NCBI GenBank assembly: GCA_023457495.1 | Contig: JAEWLQ010000099.1 | Coordinates: 1 to 24,996, forward strand | Length of the DNA: 24,996 nt | Direction of reading: 5' to 3' | DNA from: Pseudomonadota bacterium | GTDB taxonomy: Bacteria; Pseudomonadota; Gammaproteobacteria; Steroidobacterales; Steroidobacteraceae | Part shown: positions 1 to 8,099 of the stretch, in pieces | Layout: every line of letters starts with the position of its first letter | Numbering within the stretch: position 1 is the stretch's first letter | Position numbers and translations under genes: made by a program | The notes under the pieces: generated by a model | The model's input: the letters and a program-made list of their open reading frames with translations, nothing else | Told to the model about the DNA's origin: nothing | Database searches by the model: none

Positions 1-67
1 CGCCAGGGCTCCCGGGACATCGCGGCTAACTCCGCGTTTTCTCACCCGGCACCAACCTCCCACTCAA

Positions 68-892
68 CTACCGGTGGAGGTTGATGGAGTCGCGCAGGTC
101 GGTGGCGGCTTTGCGGGCGGCGTCGGCGAAATCGGCGCCCGAGCTGGCGTAGAGGATGGCGCGTGAGGAGCTGATCACGAGGCCGGTGCCGGCGGCGGTC
201 TTGCCCTTCGCCATCACCTTCGCGACGTCGCCGCCCTGCGCGCCGACGCCGGGCACGAGAAAGGGCAGATCACCGACACGCGAGCGGATGTCCGCGAGCT
301 CATCGGGATAGGTCGCGCCGACCACCAGCATGCAGTTGCCCGCGCTGTTCCATTCCTTCGCAACCGTCTCGGCGACATGGTGGAACAGCTTCTTTCCCGG
401 GCCGACGTTCAGATCCTGGAAATCCTTCGCGCCCGGATTGCTGGTGCGGCACAGGATGATGACGCCCTTGTCGGCATGCTTGAGGAACGGCTCCACCGAA
501 TCGCGCCCGAGATACGGGTTCACCGTCACCGCGTCCGCGCCGTAGCGCTCGAACGCCTCCTGCGCGTACTGCTCCGCGGTGCTGCCGATGTCGCCGCGCT
601 TGGAATCGAGGATCACGATCGCATCCGGCGCCGTCGCCTTGATGTAGTCGATGGTGTGCTCGAGCTGGTTCTCCGCCCCGTGCGCGGCGTAGTGCGCGAA
701 CTGCGGCTTGTACGCGCACACGAGGTCGCGCGTCGCGTCGATGATGCACTTGTTGAATTCGAAGATGCCGCCCGGCGCATCGCGAAACTGGTCGGGAAAC
801 TTCTTCGGCTCCGGATCGAGTCCCACGCACACGAGGGAGTTCGTCGCCTTCCAGGCCGCGGCGAGTTTCTCGCCGAACGATAACGCTGCCAT
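68..892 (-). CDS. pyrF: Orotidine 5'-phosphate decarboxylase (type 2 PyrF)
   Basis: This cytosolic enzyme decarboxylates OMP to UMP, the last step of de novo pyrimidine synthesis. The 274-residue product is a TIM barrel of the longer type-2 subfamily (about 270-280 aa; the E. coli type-1 enzyme is about 245). The catalytic D-x-K-x-x-D tetrad region is seen as LDSKRGDIGST (Asp96, Lys98, Asp101), and the N-terminal substrate loop as VCVGLDPEPKKFP (residues 21-33). I chose ATG at 892: it overlaps the upstream uvrD stop (TGATG), and a GAGG sits about 9-12 nt before it. An in-frame GTG one codon upstream is possible. Translational coupling to uvrD is likely. Nothing downstream (1-67) looks like a terminator. 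Identification is confident from the motifs. Confidence 0.95.
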   Translation of the reverse strand: MAALSFGEKLAAAWKATNSLVCVGLDPEPKKFPDQFRDAPGGIFEFNKCIIDATRDLVCAYKPQFAHYAAHGAENQLEHTIDYIKATAPDAIVILDSKRGDIGSTAEQYAQEAFERYGADAVTVNPYLGRDSVEPFLKHADKGVIILCRTSNPGAKDFQDLNVGPGKKLFHHVAETVAKEWNSAGNCMLVVGATYPDELADIRSRVGDLPFLVPGVGAQGGDVAKVMAKGKTAAGTGLVISSSRAILYASSGADFADAARKAATDLRDSINLHR

Positions 893-3066
893 CACCTGAC
901 TACCTCGAGATACTCCAGCATCATGATCTTGCGGCCGAGCGACTCGAAGTTCACCTCGATGTTCGCCTGCGGCCCCTGGCCTTCGACCTTGAGGATCACG
1001 CCTTCGCCGAACTTCTTGTGGCGCACGCGCGCCCCGAGCTTCACGCCCGGCGCCAGTTCCTCGACCGGCGGCCGGAACCGTCCCGCCGCCACCGGCCGCG
1101 AGATCTGGATGCGCGGCCGCACCTCTTCGACGAGTTCATCCGGAATCTCCGCGATGAACCGCGACGGCGTGCCGAAGCTGTCCATGCCGTGCAGCCGGCG
1201 CTGCTCGGCATACGTGATGTAGAGCTGGCGCATCGCACGCGTCGCGCCGACGTAGCAAAGGCGCCGCTCTTCCTCGAGCCCATCCGGATCGTTGAGCGAG
1301 CGCTGGTGCGGAAACAGTCCGTCTTCCATGCCCGCGAGGAACACCATCGGGAACTCGAGCCCCTTCGCCGTGTGCAGCGTCATCATTTGCACACAGTCTT
1401 CCCAGGCTTCCGCCTGGCCTTCGCCCGACTCCAGCACCGCGTGCGCGAGGAAGGCCTCGAGCGGCGGCAGCTGTTCCGTCTCGGTGTTCGCGACGTCCGG
1501 CGCGAAACCGCGCGCGGCCGAGACAAGTTCGTTCAAGTTCTCGACGCGCGCTTCGCCGCGATCGCTCGCCTTCTCTTTCTTGTAGTGCTCGATGAGCCCC
1601 GAGTTGCTGATGACGTGATCCACCTGCTCGTGCAACTCCAGGCCCTGGATGTCGGAACCGAGCTGCTCGATCAGCTTCAGGAACCCGTTCACCGCCGTCT
1701 CGGCCTTGGGGCCGAGCGCGCCCGCTGCGATGCAATGCGCCGCGGCCGTCCACAGATGCGTGCCCGCGGCCTTGGCCTGCTCGCGGATGACGTCCAGGGA
1801 CTTCGCGCCGATGCCGCGCACCGGCAGGTTCACCACGCGCTCGAACGACGCGTCGTCCGCATGATTCGTGATGACGCGTAGATAGGCCAGCGCGTCCTTG
1901 ATTTCCGCGCGTTCGAAGAACCGCAGGCCGCCGTAAACCTTGTACGGAATACGCGCCGAGAGGAAGACCTCTTCGAACACGCGCGATTGCGCGTTGCTGC
2001 GGTAGAGAATCGCCACGTCGCGCCGCGCGCCGCCCTGGTTCGCCCAGTCGCGGATGCGGTTCATGACGAACTCCGCCTCGTCACGCTCGTTGAACGCGGC
2101 GTACAGCCGGATGCGTTCGCCCTCGGCGCCCGCGGTCCACAGGTTCTTGCCGAGGCGACCCGTGTTGTTCGCGATCAGCGCGTTGGCGGCCTTGAGGATG
2201 TTGCCGGTCGAGCGGTAGTTCTGCTCGAGGCGGTACATCTTCGCGGTGGGAAAGTCCTTGGTGAAACGCGTGAGATTCTCGACGCGCGCGCCGCGCCAGC
2301 GGTAGATGGACTGGTCGTCGTCGCCCACCACGAACGGTGCGCCGTCCGCGCCCGCGATCTGCAGCGCCCAGGCGTATTGAATGGCGTTCGTGTCCTGGAA
2401 CTCGTCGATGAGCACGTGCTGGAAGCGTCGACGATAGTGATTGAGGATCTCCGGCCGATCCCGCCACAGCTCGTATGCGCGCAGCAGCAGCTCCGCGAAA
2501 TCCACCACGCCCGTGCGCTGGCACTGCGTTTCGTACTCGGTGTAGATCCGGATGAGCTGCCGGCGCGTCGGATCGCCCGCGTCCTTCAACACGCCCGGAC
2601 GAAAACCTTCATCCTTGTTGTGGTTGATGAACCACTGGATCTCGCGCGGCACCCAGCGAGCCTCGTCGAGTTCCATCGCCTTCACGATCTTCTTGATGAG
2701 ACGCAGCTGGTCCTCGCCATCGAGGATCTGGAAGCTCTGCGGCAGGTTCGCGTCGCGCCAGTGCAGGCGCAGCAGCCGGTGCGCGATGCCGTGGAACGTG
2801 CCCACCCACATCGCGCTGCCGGGGATGCCTAACAACTTTTCGATGCGGCCGCGCATCTCGTGCGCGGCCTTGTTCGTGAACGTGACCGCGAGGATCGAGT
2901 GCGGCGAGGCGCCTTCGTTCTGGATCACCCACGCGATGCGGTGGGTGAGCACGCGCGTCTTGCCGGATCCCGCGCCCGCGAGCACGAGCACGGGTCCGAC
3001 CGGCGCGGAAACGGCGGCGGCCTGGGCCTCGTTGAGGCCTTGGAGAAGAGGAGAGGTGTCATTCAT
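892..3066 (-). CDS. uvrD: ATP-dependent DNA helicase II, UvrD/PcrA family
   Basis: A superfamily 1A 3'-5' DNA helicase for nucleotide excision and mismatch repair and for removal of RecA filaments. At 724 residues it matches the usual length of about 720. Visible motifs are Walker A GAGSGKT (31-37), Walker B DEFQDT (221-226), motif III GDDDQSIYRWRGA (248-260), and motif V/VI segments TLHTAKGLEF and VGATRAM near the C-terminal third. The last roughly 50 residues (ARVRHKKFGEGVILKVEG...) are the Tudor-like RNA-polymerase-contacting domain typical of UvrD and PcrA and absent from Rep. The ATG at 3066 has no Shine-Dalgarno but has a -10-like TATCAT ten bases upstream, so it may be translated from a nearly leaderless mRNA. 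It is co-oriented with, and overlaps, pyrF. Confidence 0.96.
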   Translation of the reverse strand: MNDTSPLLQGLNEAQAAAVSAPVGPVLVLAGAGSGKTRVLTHRIAWVIQNEGASPHSILAVTFTNKAAHEMRGRIEKLLGIPGSAMWVGTFHGIAHRLLRLHWRDANLPQSFQILDGEDQLRLIKKIVKAMELDEARWVPREIQWFINHNKDEGFRPGVLKDAGDPTRRQLIRIYTEYETQCQRTGVVDFAELLLRAYELWRDRPEILNHYRRRFQHVLIDEFQDTNAIQYAWALQIAGADGAPFVVGDDDQSIYRWRGARVENLTRFTKDFPTAKMYRLEQNYRSTGNILKAANALIANNTGRLGKNLWTAGAEGERIRLYAAFNERDEAEFVMNRIRDWANQGGARRDVAILYRSNAQSRVFEEVFLSARIPYKVYGGLRFFERAEIKDALAYLRVITNHADDASFERVVNLPVRGIGAKSLDVIREQAKAAGTHLWTAAAHCIAAGALGPKAETAVNGFLKLIEQLGSDIQGLELHEQVDHVISNSGLIEHYKKEKASDRGEARVENLNELVSAARGFAPDVANTETEQLPPLEAFLAHAVLESGEGQAEAWEDCVQMMTLHTAKGLEFPMVFLAGMEDGLFPHQRSLNDPDGLEEERRLCYVGATRAMRQLYITYAEQRRLHGMDSFGTPSRFIAEIPDELVEEVRPRIQISRPVAAGRFRPPVEELAPGVKLGARVRHKKFGEGVILKVEGQGPQANIEVNFESLGRKIMMLEYLEVVR

Positions 3067-3076
3067 CGGGGCGCGA

Positions 3077-3082
3077 ATGATA
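3077..3082 (-). promoter_or_regulatory. Candidate -10 element of uvrD (near-leaderless)
   Basis: On the minus strand TATCAT is followed by exactly ten bases (TCGCGCCCCG) and then the uvrD ATG. No purine-rich ribosome-binding site lies between. Five of six positions match TATAAT. A transcript starting 6-8 nt after the hexamer would have a leader of only 2-4 nt. I see no good -35 at 16-18 nt spacing. The same layout occurs at several other genes here, which raises confidence. Confidence 0.5.
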
Positions 3083-3158
3083 CCGGTGCGGCGCGCGCGC
3101 GTGCAGTTCCAATCACGCCACGATGTGGCGGATTCTCAATCGCGGGCTCGCGCCCGAA

Positions 3159-4292
3159 TCAATCCTGGGGCGTCGGCTCGTCCGCCTGCGCATCGAGGCG
3201 CGGCTTGTTCGGGGCGATGACCTTCTCGTCGAAGTAATTGATGATGGCGGCGGCCAGCGCGAGGAATACCGGGCCGACCACCACGCCGATCGCGCCGAAC
3301 GCGGCGATGCCGCCGACGACGCCGACGAACACGGTGAATGCCGAGACTGGCGCATACCTCGACACGAGTATCGGCCGCATGATGTTGTCCGACGTGGAAA
3401 TGACGCCGCCGAAGATGAGCATGAACAGCGCCATTCCCCAGCTACCGTTGAAGGCGAGGTACAGCACGGCGGGGATCCACACGAGCGCGGCGCCGCCGGC
3501 AGGCAGCAGCGCGAGAATCGCCGCGAGCACTCCGAAGACCACCGGCGAGGGCAGGCTCGCGATCGCGAAGGCGATGCCGACCAGTGCGCCCTGGAGAATG
3601 GCCGTGAGGCCGGTGCCATAGAACACACCGCGCGTGACGCTGGAGAGGTGGTTGAACAGTTGCTCGCGGTGCTCCGACGGCACCGGAATCAGGCGCTGGA
3701 ACCGGTTGAACATCGCGGCGCCGTCGCGAAGCATGAAAAACAGGATGAACAACATGAAGAAGAAGCCGACGAGTGTGCCGAGCGCCGACAACACGAAGCC
3801 ACCTCCCACCGTCGCCGCATTCTTGAGTAGTCCCTGCGCCGAGTTCGTTATCCAGTTCTGGACGTCGGCGCCGCTGACCTGCAGTTGCTCCCGGGCCATG
3901 CGCGCGACCGGGCCGATCACCGGATATCGCTCGAGATTCAGGAGCAGGCTGCCATCGAGCTTCAGATCGCGCTCCTGGATGTAGTCGACCAGCGCACGGG
4001 CCTGGTTCACGAAGGCGATGCCGAGGAAGCTGAGCGGTACCAGCAGCGTGAAGGGTGTGAGGCCCGTGAGGATGCCGGCGGATATTCCGTTGCGTCCCTT
4101 GAGCTTTCGCGTCAGCCAGGTATGCAGCGGGTAGAGGATGAAGGCGAGGAAGATCGCCCAGGCCATCGAACCCGCGAAGGGTTTGAGGACCAAGAGCAGC
4201 AGATAGCCGATGAGCGCGGCCAGGGCCACGAAAAAGGCTTTGGTGTAGAACTCCACGCCCTTGAATGTACGCGATTGAAAGGCGGCGGTCAT
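3159..4292 (-). CDS. AI-2E family (PerM/YhhT-like) membrane transporter
   Basis: A polytopic inner-membrane protein of the AI-2E/PerM family. Members have been linked to autoinducer-2 export, permease and Na+/H+ antiport roles, so the substrate cannot be assigned. From the chosen ATG it is 377 residues: two or three N-terminal helices (about 17-94), a soluble stretch rich in charged residues (about 95-155), then five or so helices. The family-typical segment SDNIMRPILVSRYAPVS precedes the last two helices. The tail is short and acidic (DAQADEPTPQD). An upstream in-frame ATG at 4322 would add ten residues but overlap the start of the divergent gene. I prefer 4292, which follows a TATCAC hexamer at 4310-4305, but neither start has a Shine-Dalgarno. 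A 92-bp gap separates it from uvrD. Confidence 0.85.
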   Translation of the reverse strand: MTAAFQSRTFKGVEFYTKAFFVALAALIGYLLLLVLKPFAGSMAWAIFLAFILYPLHTWLTRKLKGRNGISAGILTGLTPFTLLVPLSFLGIAFVNQARALVDYIQERDLKLDGSLLLNLERYPVIGPVARMAREQLQVSGADVQNWITNSAQGLLKNAATVGGGFVLSALGTLVGFFFMLFILFFMLRDGAAMFNRFQRLIPVPSEHREQLFNHLSSVTRGVFYGTGLTAILQGALVGIAFAIASLPSPVVFGVLAAILALLPAGGAALVWIPAVLYLAFNGSWGMALFMLIFGGVISTSDNIMRPILVSRYAPVSAFTVFVGVVGGIAAFGAIGVVVGPVFLALAAAIINYFDEKVIAPNKPRLDAQADEPTPQD

Positions 4293-4320
4293 TCGGATGT
4301 CGCCGTGATAGCGTTCGGAC

Positions 4321-4833
4321 ATGACCCCGCACCAGATAGTCGTCGTCGTGTTGCGGCTGATCGCGCTCGCCTGGCTGCTCTACACGCTCACGCACGTGTA
4401 CGGGTTGTTTGCCGTGGTCGCGGCGGATCCGGGCGCTCTCCTGAGCCGCCCCATCGTGTTGTTCTCCGCGGCATTCCAGGTGGTCGTCTGCCTTGCGTTG
4501 TGGTTCTTTCCATCCACGCTCGCCACGAGCCTGCTGCCTCAGGCGCCGGGCGCGCACGAGCCCGCGCCGGCGCGACCGATCACGGAATGGCAGGTGTTCG
4601 GCGTCATCATCGTCGGCCTTCTGGCGCTGACGCGCGCGATACCCGACACGATCTACTGGGTGACCTACGCCGCGATGGCGACGGGCTACGACCTGAGCTT
4701 CTTCGATCTCGATGCGGATCAGAAGTCCAACGCGTTGGCCACGGCCGTGGAGCTCACGATCGGATTGGGGCTGGTGCTGGGCGCGAAGCGGGTCGCGGCG
4801 ATGCTGTTCAAGGCACGCAAACACGGCGGGTGA
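4321..4833 (+). CDS. Hypothetical four-helix membrane protein
   Basis: A 170-residue integral membrane protein I do not recognise. Four hydrophobic segments are visible: about residues 9-32 (RLIALAWLLYTLTHVYGLFA), 40-68 around VLFSAAFQVVVCLALWFF, 92-116 (VFGVIIVGLLALTRAIPDTI), and 139-158 near the C-terminus. A short positively charged tail (AMLFKARKHGG) follows. The loop between helices 2 and 3 is rich in Pro and Ala. The ATG lies almost on top of the alternative start of the divergent AI-2E gene, so the two would share a very compact promoter region. No clear Shine-Dalgarno is present. It is followed four bases later by a VOC gene in the same orientation, suggesting co-transcription. Confidence 0.7.
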   Translation: MTPHQIVVVVLRLIALAWLLYTLTHVYGLFAVVAADPGALLSRPIVLFSAAFQVVVCLALWFFPSTLATSLLPQAPGAHEPAPARPITEWQVFGVIIVGLLALTRAIPDTIYWVTYAAMATGYDLSFFDLDADQKSNALATAVELTIGLGLVLGAKRVAAMLFKARKHGG

Positions 4834-4837
4834 AGTC

Positions 4838-5224
4838 ATGCCGGACCGGGTGATCCATCATATCGATGTGTCGGTGAGCGATTTCGCGAGAAGCCGAGCC
4901 TTTTACGAGACATTGCTCGCATCGCTGCATCTGAAGCTCGTCCTGGAATTCGATCGCGGTGGCGGGCGTCACCTCGCCGGCTTCGGTGCGCCGCCGGATC
5001 CCGCGTTCTGGATCCGCTCAGGGATGCCCTTCACCGATCGGCAGCACGTGGCGTTCGTCGCGGATTCGCGCGCGGCGGTCGACGCATTCCACGCCGCGGG
5101 ACTCGCCGCGGGCGGCATCGACAACGGCGCGCCCGGCATTCGGACGCGATACGAGCCTGACTACTACGCGGCGTACGTGCTCGATCCGGACGGACACAAC
5201 TTGGAAGCGGTCTGCCGCGGCTGA
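4838..5224 (+). CDS. VOC-fold (glyoxalase/bleomycin-resistance-like) protein
   Basis: A 128-residue single-module vicinal-oxygen-chelate protein. The beta-alpha-beta-beta-beta pattern is visible, beginning VIHHIDVSVSDFARSRAFYE (residues 4-23), with His7 a candidate metal ligand. The module ends YAAYVLDPDGHNLEAV, where the terminal Glu is the usual second metal ligand. Family members include glyoxalase I, dioxygenases and drug-binding proteins; the substrate here cannot be assigned. The ATG lies four bases after the stop of the membrane-protein gene, with GGGTGA upstream, so they form a two-gene unit. It meets the EamA gene tail to tail with a single intervening base. Confidence 0.85.
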   Translation: MPDRVIHHIDVSVSDFARSRAFYETLLASLHLKLVLEFDRGGGRHLAGFGAPPDPAFWIRSGMPFTDRQHVAFVADSRAAVDAFHAAGLAAGGIDNGAPGIRTRYEPDYYAAYVLDPDGHNLEAVCRG

Positions 5225-5225
5225 T

Positions 5226-6113
5226 TCAGGCGCGTTCCGAGCCGGGGCCGATGGCGTGTTCGATCCTTGCACCGCGGGCCGTGCCGAGGATCGAACCGAT
5301 GATCACCAGCGGAAATCCGATGGCCATGCCGAGGGTCAGCGGCTCGTTCAGCACCAGCGCCCCGAGAGCGATGGCGACGGCCGGGTTCACGTACGTGATG
5401 ACCGTCGCGCGCGACGGTCCCACTTCCGCGATGAGAGCGAAAAAGGCGATGAAGGCGAGCGCGGTACACAACACGCCGAGGCCGATTACCGCACCGACCG
5501 ATTGCGCCGACACCTGCTGCGGCCACAGGAAGGGTGCGAATGGCGCATAGATCAGTGTCGCGACGATCAGAGAGGCGGTGATCACGCCGAGCGCAGGCAC
5601 GTCGCCGAGCTTGCGATCGATGATGATCGGACCGATGGCGTAACACAGCGCCACGATGATGATTGCACCTACGGCCAGGAAGTCGGAGAAGTGGATGTCC
5701 AGGCCGACGAGCAGCGCCACTCCCGCGAAACCGATCACAAGGCCCACGATGCGGCGCGGTTCGAGCCGCTCGTGTCCGAGCCGCGTCACGATGATGGCCG
5801 CGAACAGCGGCACGACGGCGATCAGCAATCCGGCCGTCGAGCTGTTGAGTCGGGTTTCGGCGTGTCCGAGCAACACCCAGGGAACGCTGATTTCGATCAG
5901 CGTGAACGCCAGCAGCCACTTCCACTTGCGAAACGCGGGGGCGAGGGCGTTACGATGCAGCGCGAGCGGCAGCAACAGCAGAGAGCCGAGCAGCGTGCGG
6001 CCCACCGCGACGATGATGGGATCGAGTTCGACGACGGCGATGCGGATGAGCAGATAGGGCATTCCCCACAGGAGGCCCAGCGAAATGAACAGGATCCAGC
6101 CGCGCTTCGACAT
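5226..6113 (-). CDS. EamA-family (DMT superfamily) transporter
   Basis: A 295-residue inner-membrane exporter of the drug/metabolite transporter superfamily with about ten transmembrane helices and the two-fold EamA repeat. Repeat 1 begins ILFISLGLLWGMPYLLIRIA. Repeat 2 begins around VGAIIIVALCYAIGPIIID and ends LNEPLTLGMAIGFPLVIIGS, the typical E-P helix 9 signature. Related proteins such as RhaT and YdcZ/RarD types move metabolites or amino acids; the cargo here is unknown. I chose ATG at 6113 because it follows TACAAT by six bases. A TTG 42 bases upstream is open but has no better support. It is convergent with the VOC gene and divergent from the next VOC gene. Confidence 0.88.
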   Translation of the reverse strand: MSKRGWILFISLGLLWGMPYLLIRIAVVELDPIIVAVGRTLLGSLLLLPLALHRNALAPAFRKWKWLLAFTLIEISVPWVLLGHAETRLNSSTAGLLIAVVPLFAAIIVTRLGHERLEPRRIVGLVIGFAGVALLVGLDIHFSDFLAVGAIIIVALCYAIGPIIIDRKLGDVPALGVITASLIVATLIYAPFAPFLWPQQVSAQSVGAVIGLGVLCTALAFIAFFALIAEVGPSRATVITYVNPAVAIALGALVLNEPLTLGMAIGFPLVIIGSILGTARGARIEHAIGPGSERA

Positions 6114-6119
6114 CGCGCG

Positions 6120-6125
6120 ATTGTA
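6120..6125 (-). promoter_or_regulatory. Candidate -10 of the EamA gene (leaderless)
   Basis: Minus-strand TACAAT matches the sigma70 -10 consensus at five of six positions. It is followed by CGCGCG and then the ATG at 6113. A start site at normal distance would coincide with the A of ATG, giving a leaderless mRNA. There is no Shine-Dalgarno and no convincing -35. Confidence 0.5.
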
Positions 6126-6171
6126 GGCAGGCGCGTCCGCGCCCGTGGCACACAATGACTAAGGAGTTCTT

Positions 6172-6534
6172 GTGCACGCAAAAGCTTCGCTAACTTCTTT
6201 GGGTTCGCCGACGCCGGAGTTGCCCGTACGCGACGTCGAACGCGCGCAGCACCACTATCGGGACACGCTCGGGTTCGAGGTAGGTTGGACCTATCCAGGC
6301 AGCGAAATCGGCTCGGTGCACCGCGCGCCGGCGGTTATCTTCTTCCGGAGGCGCCAGGGACCCTTCGAGCCCGCGGTGACCTGGATCTTCGCGAAAGACG
6401 TCGACGCCACGTTCCGGGAGCTGACCGCGTCGGGCGCCAACATCGTCGAGCCTCTCGAGAAAAAGCCGTGGGGGCTCACGCAGTTCACCGTCGAGGATCT
6501 CGACGGCAACCGGTTCCACTTCTACTGCGACTGA
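6172..6534 (+). CDS. VOC-fold protein, GTG start
   Basis: A 120-residue VOC-module protein resembling bleomycin-resistance and glyoxalase relatives: PELPVRDVERAQHHYRDTLGFEVGW near the N-terminus, and FTVEDLDGNRFHFY at the end with the usual D-G-N turn. The start is GTG: a perfect AAGGAG lies at 6161-6166, five bases before it, and no ATG is placed equally well. The early substitution of the usual first His makes a metal-binding glyoxalase activity uncertain, and a ligand-binding role is possible. Seventeen bases separate it from the macrodomain gene, so the two are probably co-transcribed. Confidence 0.82.
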   Translation: MHAKASLTSLGSPTPELPVRDVERAQHHYRDTLGFEVGWTYPGSEIGSVHRAPAVIFFRRRQGPFEPAVTWIFAKDVDATFRELTASGANIVEPLEKKPWGLTQFTVEDLDGNRFHFYCD

Positions 6535-6551
6535 GCCGGGGACCCCTGCCA

Positions 6552-7076
6552 ATGGCCGCGCAGCTCCTGTCCATCCAGGCCGACATCACGACACTGAACG
6601 TGGACGCGATCGTCAACGCCGCGAACTCCTCGCTGCTGGGTGGCGGCGGCGTGGACGGCGCCATTCATCGGGCCGCGGGCCCCGAGCTGCTGCACGAGTG
6701 CCGACTGCTGGGCGGCTGCAGGACCGGCGACGCGAAACTCACCCAGGGATATCGATTGCCCGCCCGCTTCGTCATTCACACGGTGGGTCCGGTGTGGAAC
6801 GGCGGCCGGGCCGGCGAGGCCGAACTGCTCGCGTCCTGTTACCGGCGCTCGCTGCAGATCGCCGCCGAGCGCGGGATCGAAACCATTGCGTTCCCGAGCA
6901 TCAGCACCGGCATCTATGGATACCCCATCGATCTCGCGGCGCCCATCGCCGTGACGACGGCCGAATCGGTGGCGCGCGAGTTGGGTGTAATCCGCGAAAT
7001 CACGTTCTGTTGCTTCTCCGCGTCCGATCTCGCCCATTACCGGCGGTTGCTCGTCCCGTCTCGAACGGCGCGGTAG
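6552..7076 (+). CDS. Macrodomain protein, O-acetyl-ADP-ribose deacetylase type
   Basis: A 174-residue single macrodomain of the YmdB/MacroD type, which hydrolyses O-acetyl-ADP-ribose and removes ADP-ribose from proteins. The signature DAIVNAANSSLLGGGGVDGAIH spans residues 18-39, with Asn25 and Asp35 as the expected catalytic residues. The diphosphate loop FPSISTGIYGYP is present near residue 117. The C-terminal FCCFSASDLAHYRRLL matches the usual end of the family. Length is normal (E. coli YmdB is 177). The ATG follows the VOC stop by 17 bases. No sirtuin or ADP-ribosyltransferase neighbour is visible, so the substrate is open. Confidence 0.92.
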   Translation: MAAQLLSIQADITTLNVDAIVNAANSSLLGGGGVDGAIHRAAGPELLHECRLLGGCRTGDAKLTQGYRLPARFVIHTVGPVWNGGRAGEAELLASCYRRSLQIAAERGIETIAFPSISTGIYGYPIDLAAPIAVTTAESVARELGVIREITFCCFSASDLAHYRRLLVPSRTAR

Positions 7077-7091
7077 ATCCGGGGAGTTCTC

Positions 7092-7997
7092 TCAGGCCGC
7101 GCCGCGCGCCTCCTCCAGCGCCCAGTCGACGAAGGTGCGCACCACCGGCCGCCGGAAATGGGCGGGCGGCGCCATCAGGAAATAACTCCAGGGCGCGACC
7201 CACGACTCCTGTGTCACGCGCACGAGCTGGCCGCGCGCGAGCAGGGGCGCGACGTGCGGCGCGCGGCCGATTGCGATGCCGAGCCCGGCGACGGCCGCGC
7301 CGATCAGCACGATGGAATCGCTGAATTGCGGGCCGCGGCCGACGCCGGCGGTGGACAGGCCCGCGCGTTCGAACCAGCCGCGCCAGCCCAGCCAGGGCTG
7401 CTCGGGATTCGCGTCGATGTCGTGCAGCAGTGGATAGTCGGCGAGCGCCGCGGTCGTGTCGGGCATGCGGCCGCCGCGAAACAGCTGCGGGCTCGCGACG
7501 GGGAACAGCTCCTCGCGGCACAGCAGTTCGCCCTGCAGTCCGCGGCCCGGGGCCGGCGCGAAGCGGATCGCGAGGTCGATGGCGTCGCGGCGGAAATCCA
7601 TGATCTGGCGCGAGGTGCGCATCACCACGTCGATGCGCGGCGCGCGCTCGCGGAAGCGGTGCATGCGCGGCAGCAGCCAGCCGTTGGCGAATGCGGCCAG
7701 CGTAGTGATCGTCAATACGCCGTCCGCCCGCTTGGCGCGCACCCGCGCGGTCGACTCGCCCAGCAGGTCGAAGCCGGCCGAAAGCTCCGGTAGATAGTCA
7801 CGCCCCTGGTCCGTGAGCGTGAGGCCGCGCGCGAGCCGCTCGAAGAGCCGGGTGTCGAGGTACTCCTCCAGCCGCCGCACCTGCTGGCTGACCGCGGCCG
7901 GTGAAACGCGCAGCTCCGCGGCGGCCGCGACGAAGCTGCCGAGCCGCGCCGAGGCTTCGAACGAGCGCAGCGCATTCAAGGGAGGAAGTCGTCTCAT
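7092..7997 (-). CDS. LysR-family transcriptional regulator (GcvA-like)
   Basis: A 301-residue LysR-type DNA-binding regulator. The N-terminal winged helix-turn-helix is clear: LNALRSFEASARLGSFVAAAAELRVSPAAVSQQVRRLEEYL (residues 8-48). A linker helix and a periplasmic-binding-protein-like effector domain follow (about 90-295). The LNALRSFEA beginning and the PRM segment match the GcvA subgroup. The effector is not predictable. It diverges from the glutathione S-transferase gene across 102 bp, the classical arrangement for a LysR regulator and its target, so that gene and its partner are candidate targets (inference). No Shine-Dalgarno; a TATTCT hexamer lies ten bases before ATG. Confidence 0.93.
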   Translation of the reverse strand: MRRLPPLNALRSFEASARLGSFVAAAAELRVSPAAVSQQVRRLEEYLDTRLFERLARGLTLTDQGRDYLPELSAGFDLLGESTARVRAKRADGVLTITTLAAFANGWLLPRMHRFRERAPRIDVVMRTSRQIMDFRRDAIDLAIRFAPAPGRGLQGELLCREELFPVASPQLFRGGRMPDTTAALADYPLLHDIDANPEQPWLGWRGWFERAGLSTAGVGRGPQFSDSIVLIGAAVAGLGIAIGRAPHVAPLLARGQLVRVTQESWVAPWSYFLMAPPAHFRRPVVRTFVDWALEEARGAA

Positions 7998-8007
7998 GGC
8001 CTGGGCA

Positions 8008-8013
8008 AGAATA
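8008..8013 (-). promoter_or_regulatory. Candidate -10 of the LysR gene
   Basis: Minus-strand TATTCT is followed by ten bases (TGCCCAGGCC) and the LysR ATG, with no ribosome-binding site. Four of six positions match the consensus, including the strongly conserved A2 and T6. The 7998-8099 gap must also hold the divergent GST promoter and probably the LysR binding site. I see no convincing T-N11-A palindrome there. Confidence 0.4.
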
Positions 8014-8099
8014 ACTTAGCCTCAGGGAAAAGCCTTGGTTCTCGCGCGGGAAAGGCCCGCGCCCGATACTGCCGCTCGAACAACCGAAGGACGAACGCG

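Noticed and set aside
1..67. A terminator or gene end downstream of pyrF
   Set aside because: No hairpin with a T-run and no supported coding frame is visible in these 67 bases.
4293..4322. The upstream ATG (4322) for the AI-2E gene
   Set aside because: It would overlap the start codon of the divergent gene by two bases and has no ribosome-binding site. ATG 4292 follows a -10-like hexamer. The choice remains uncertain.
3442..4839. A 465-codon open frame on the minus strand through the AI-2E and neighbouring genes
   Set aside because: Its product is rich in Arg, Gly and His with no domain, and it overlaps two genes with clear membrane-protein signatures. It is a GC-rich frame shadow.
4959..6158. 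A 399-codon plus-strand frame across the VOC and EamA genes
   Set aside because: The product is a highly charged, repetitive sequence with no recognisable family. The minus-strand EamA protein explains the region.
7998..8099. A LysR operator in the LysR/GST gap
   Set aside because: I looked for a T-N11-A palindrome and found only a short direct repeat (AGCCT twice), which is not enough to call a site.
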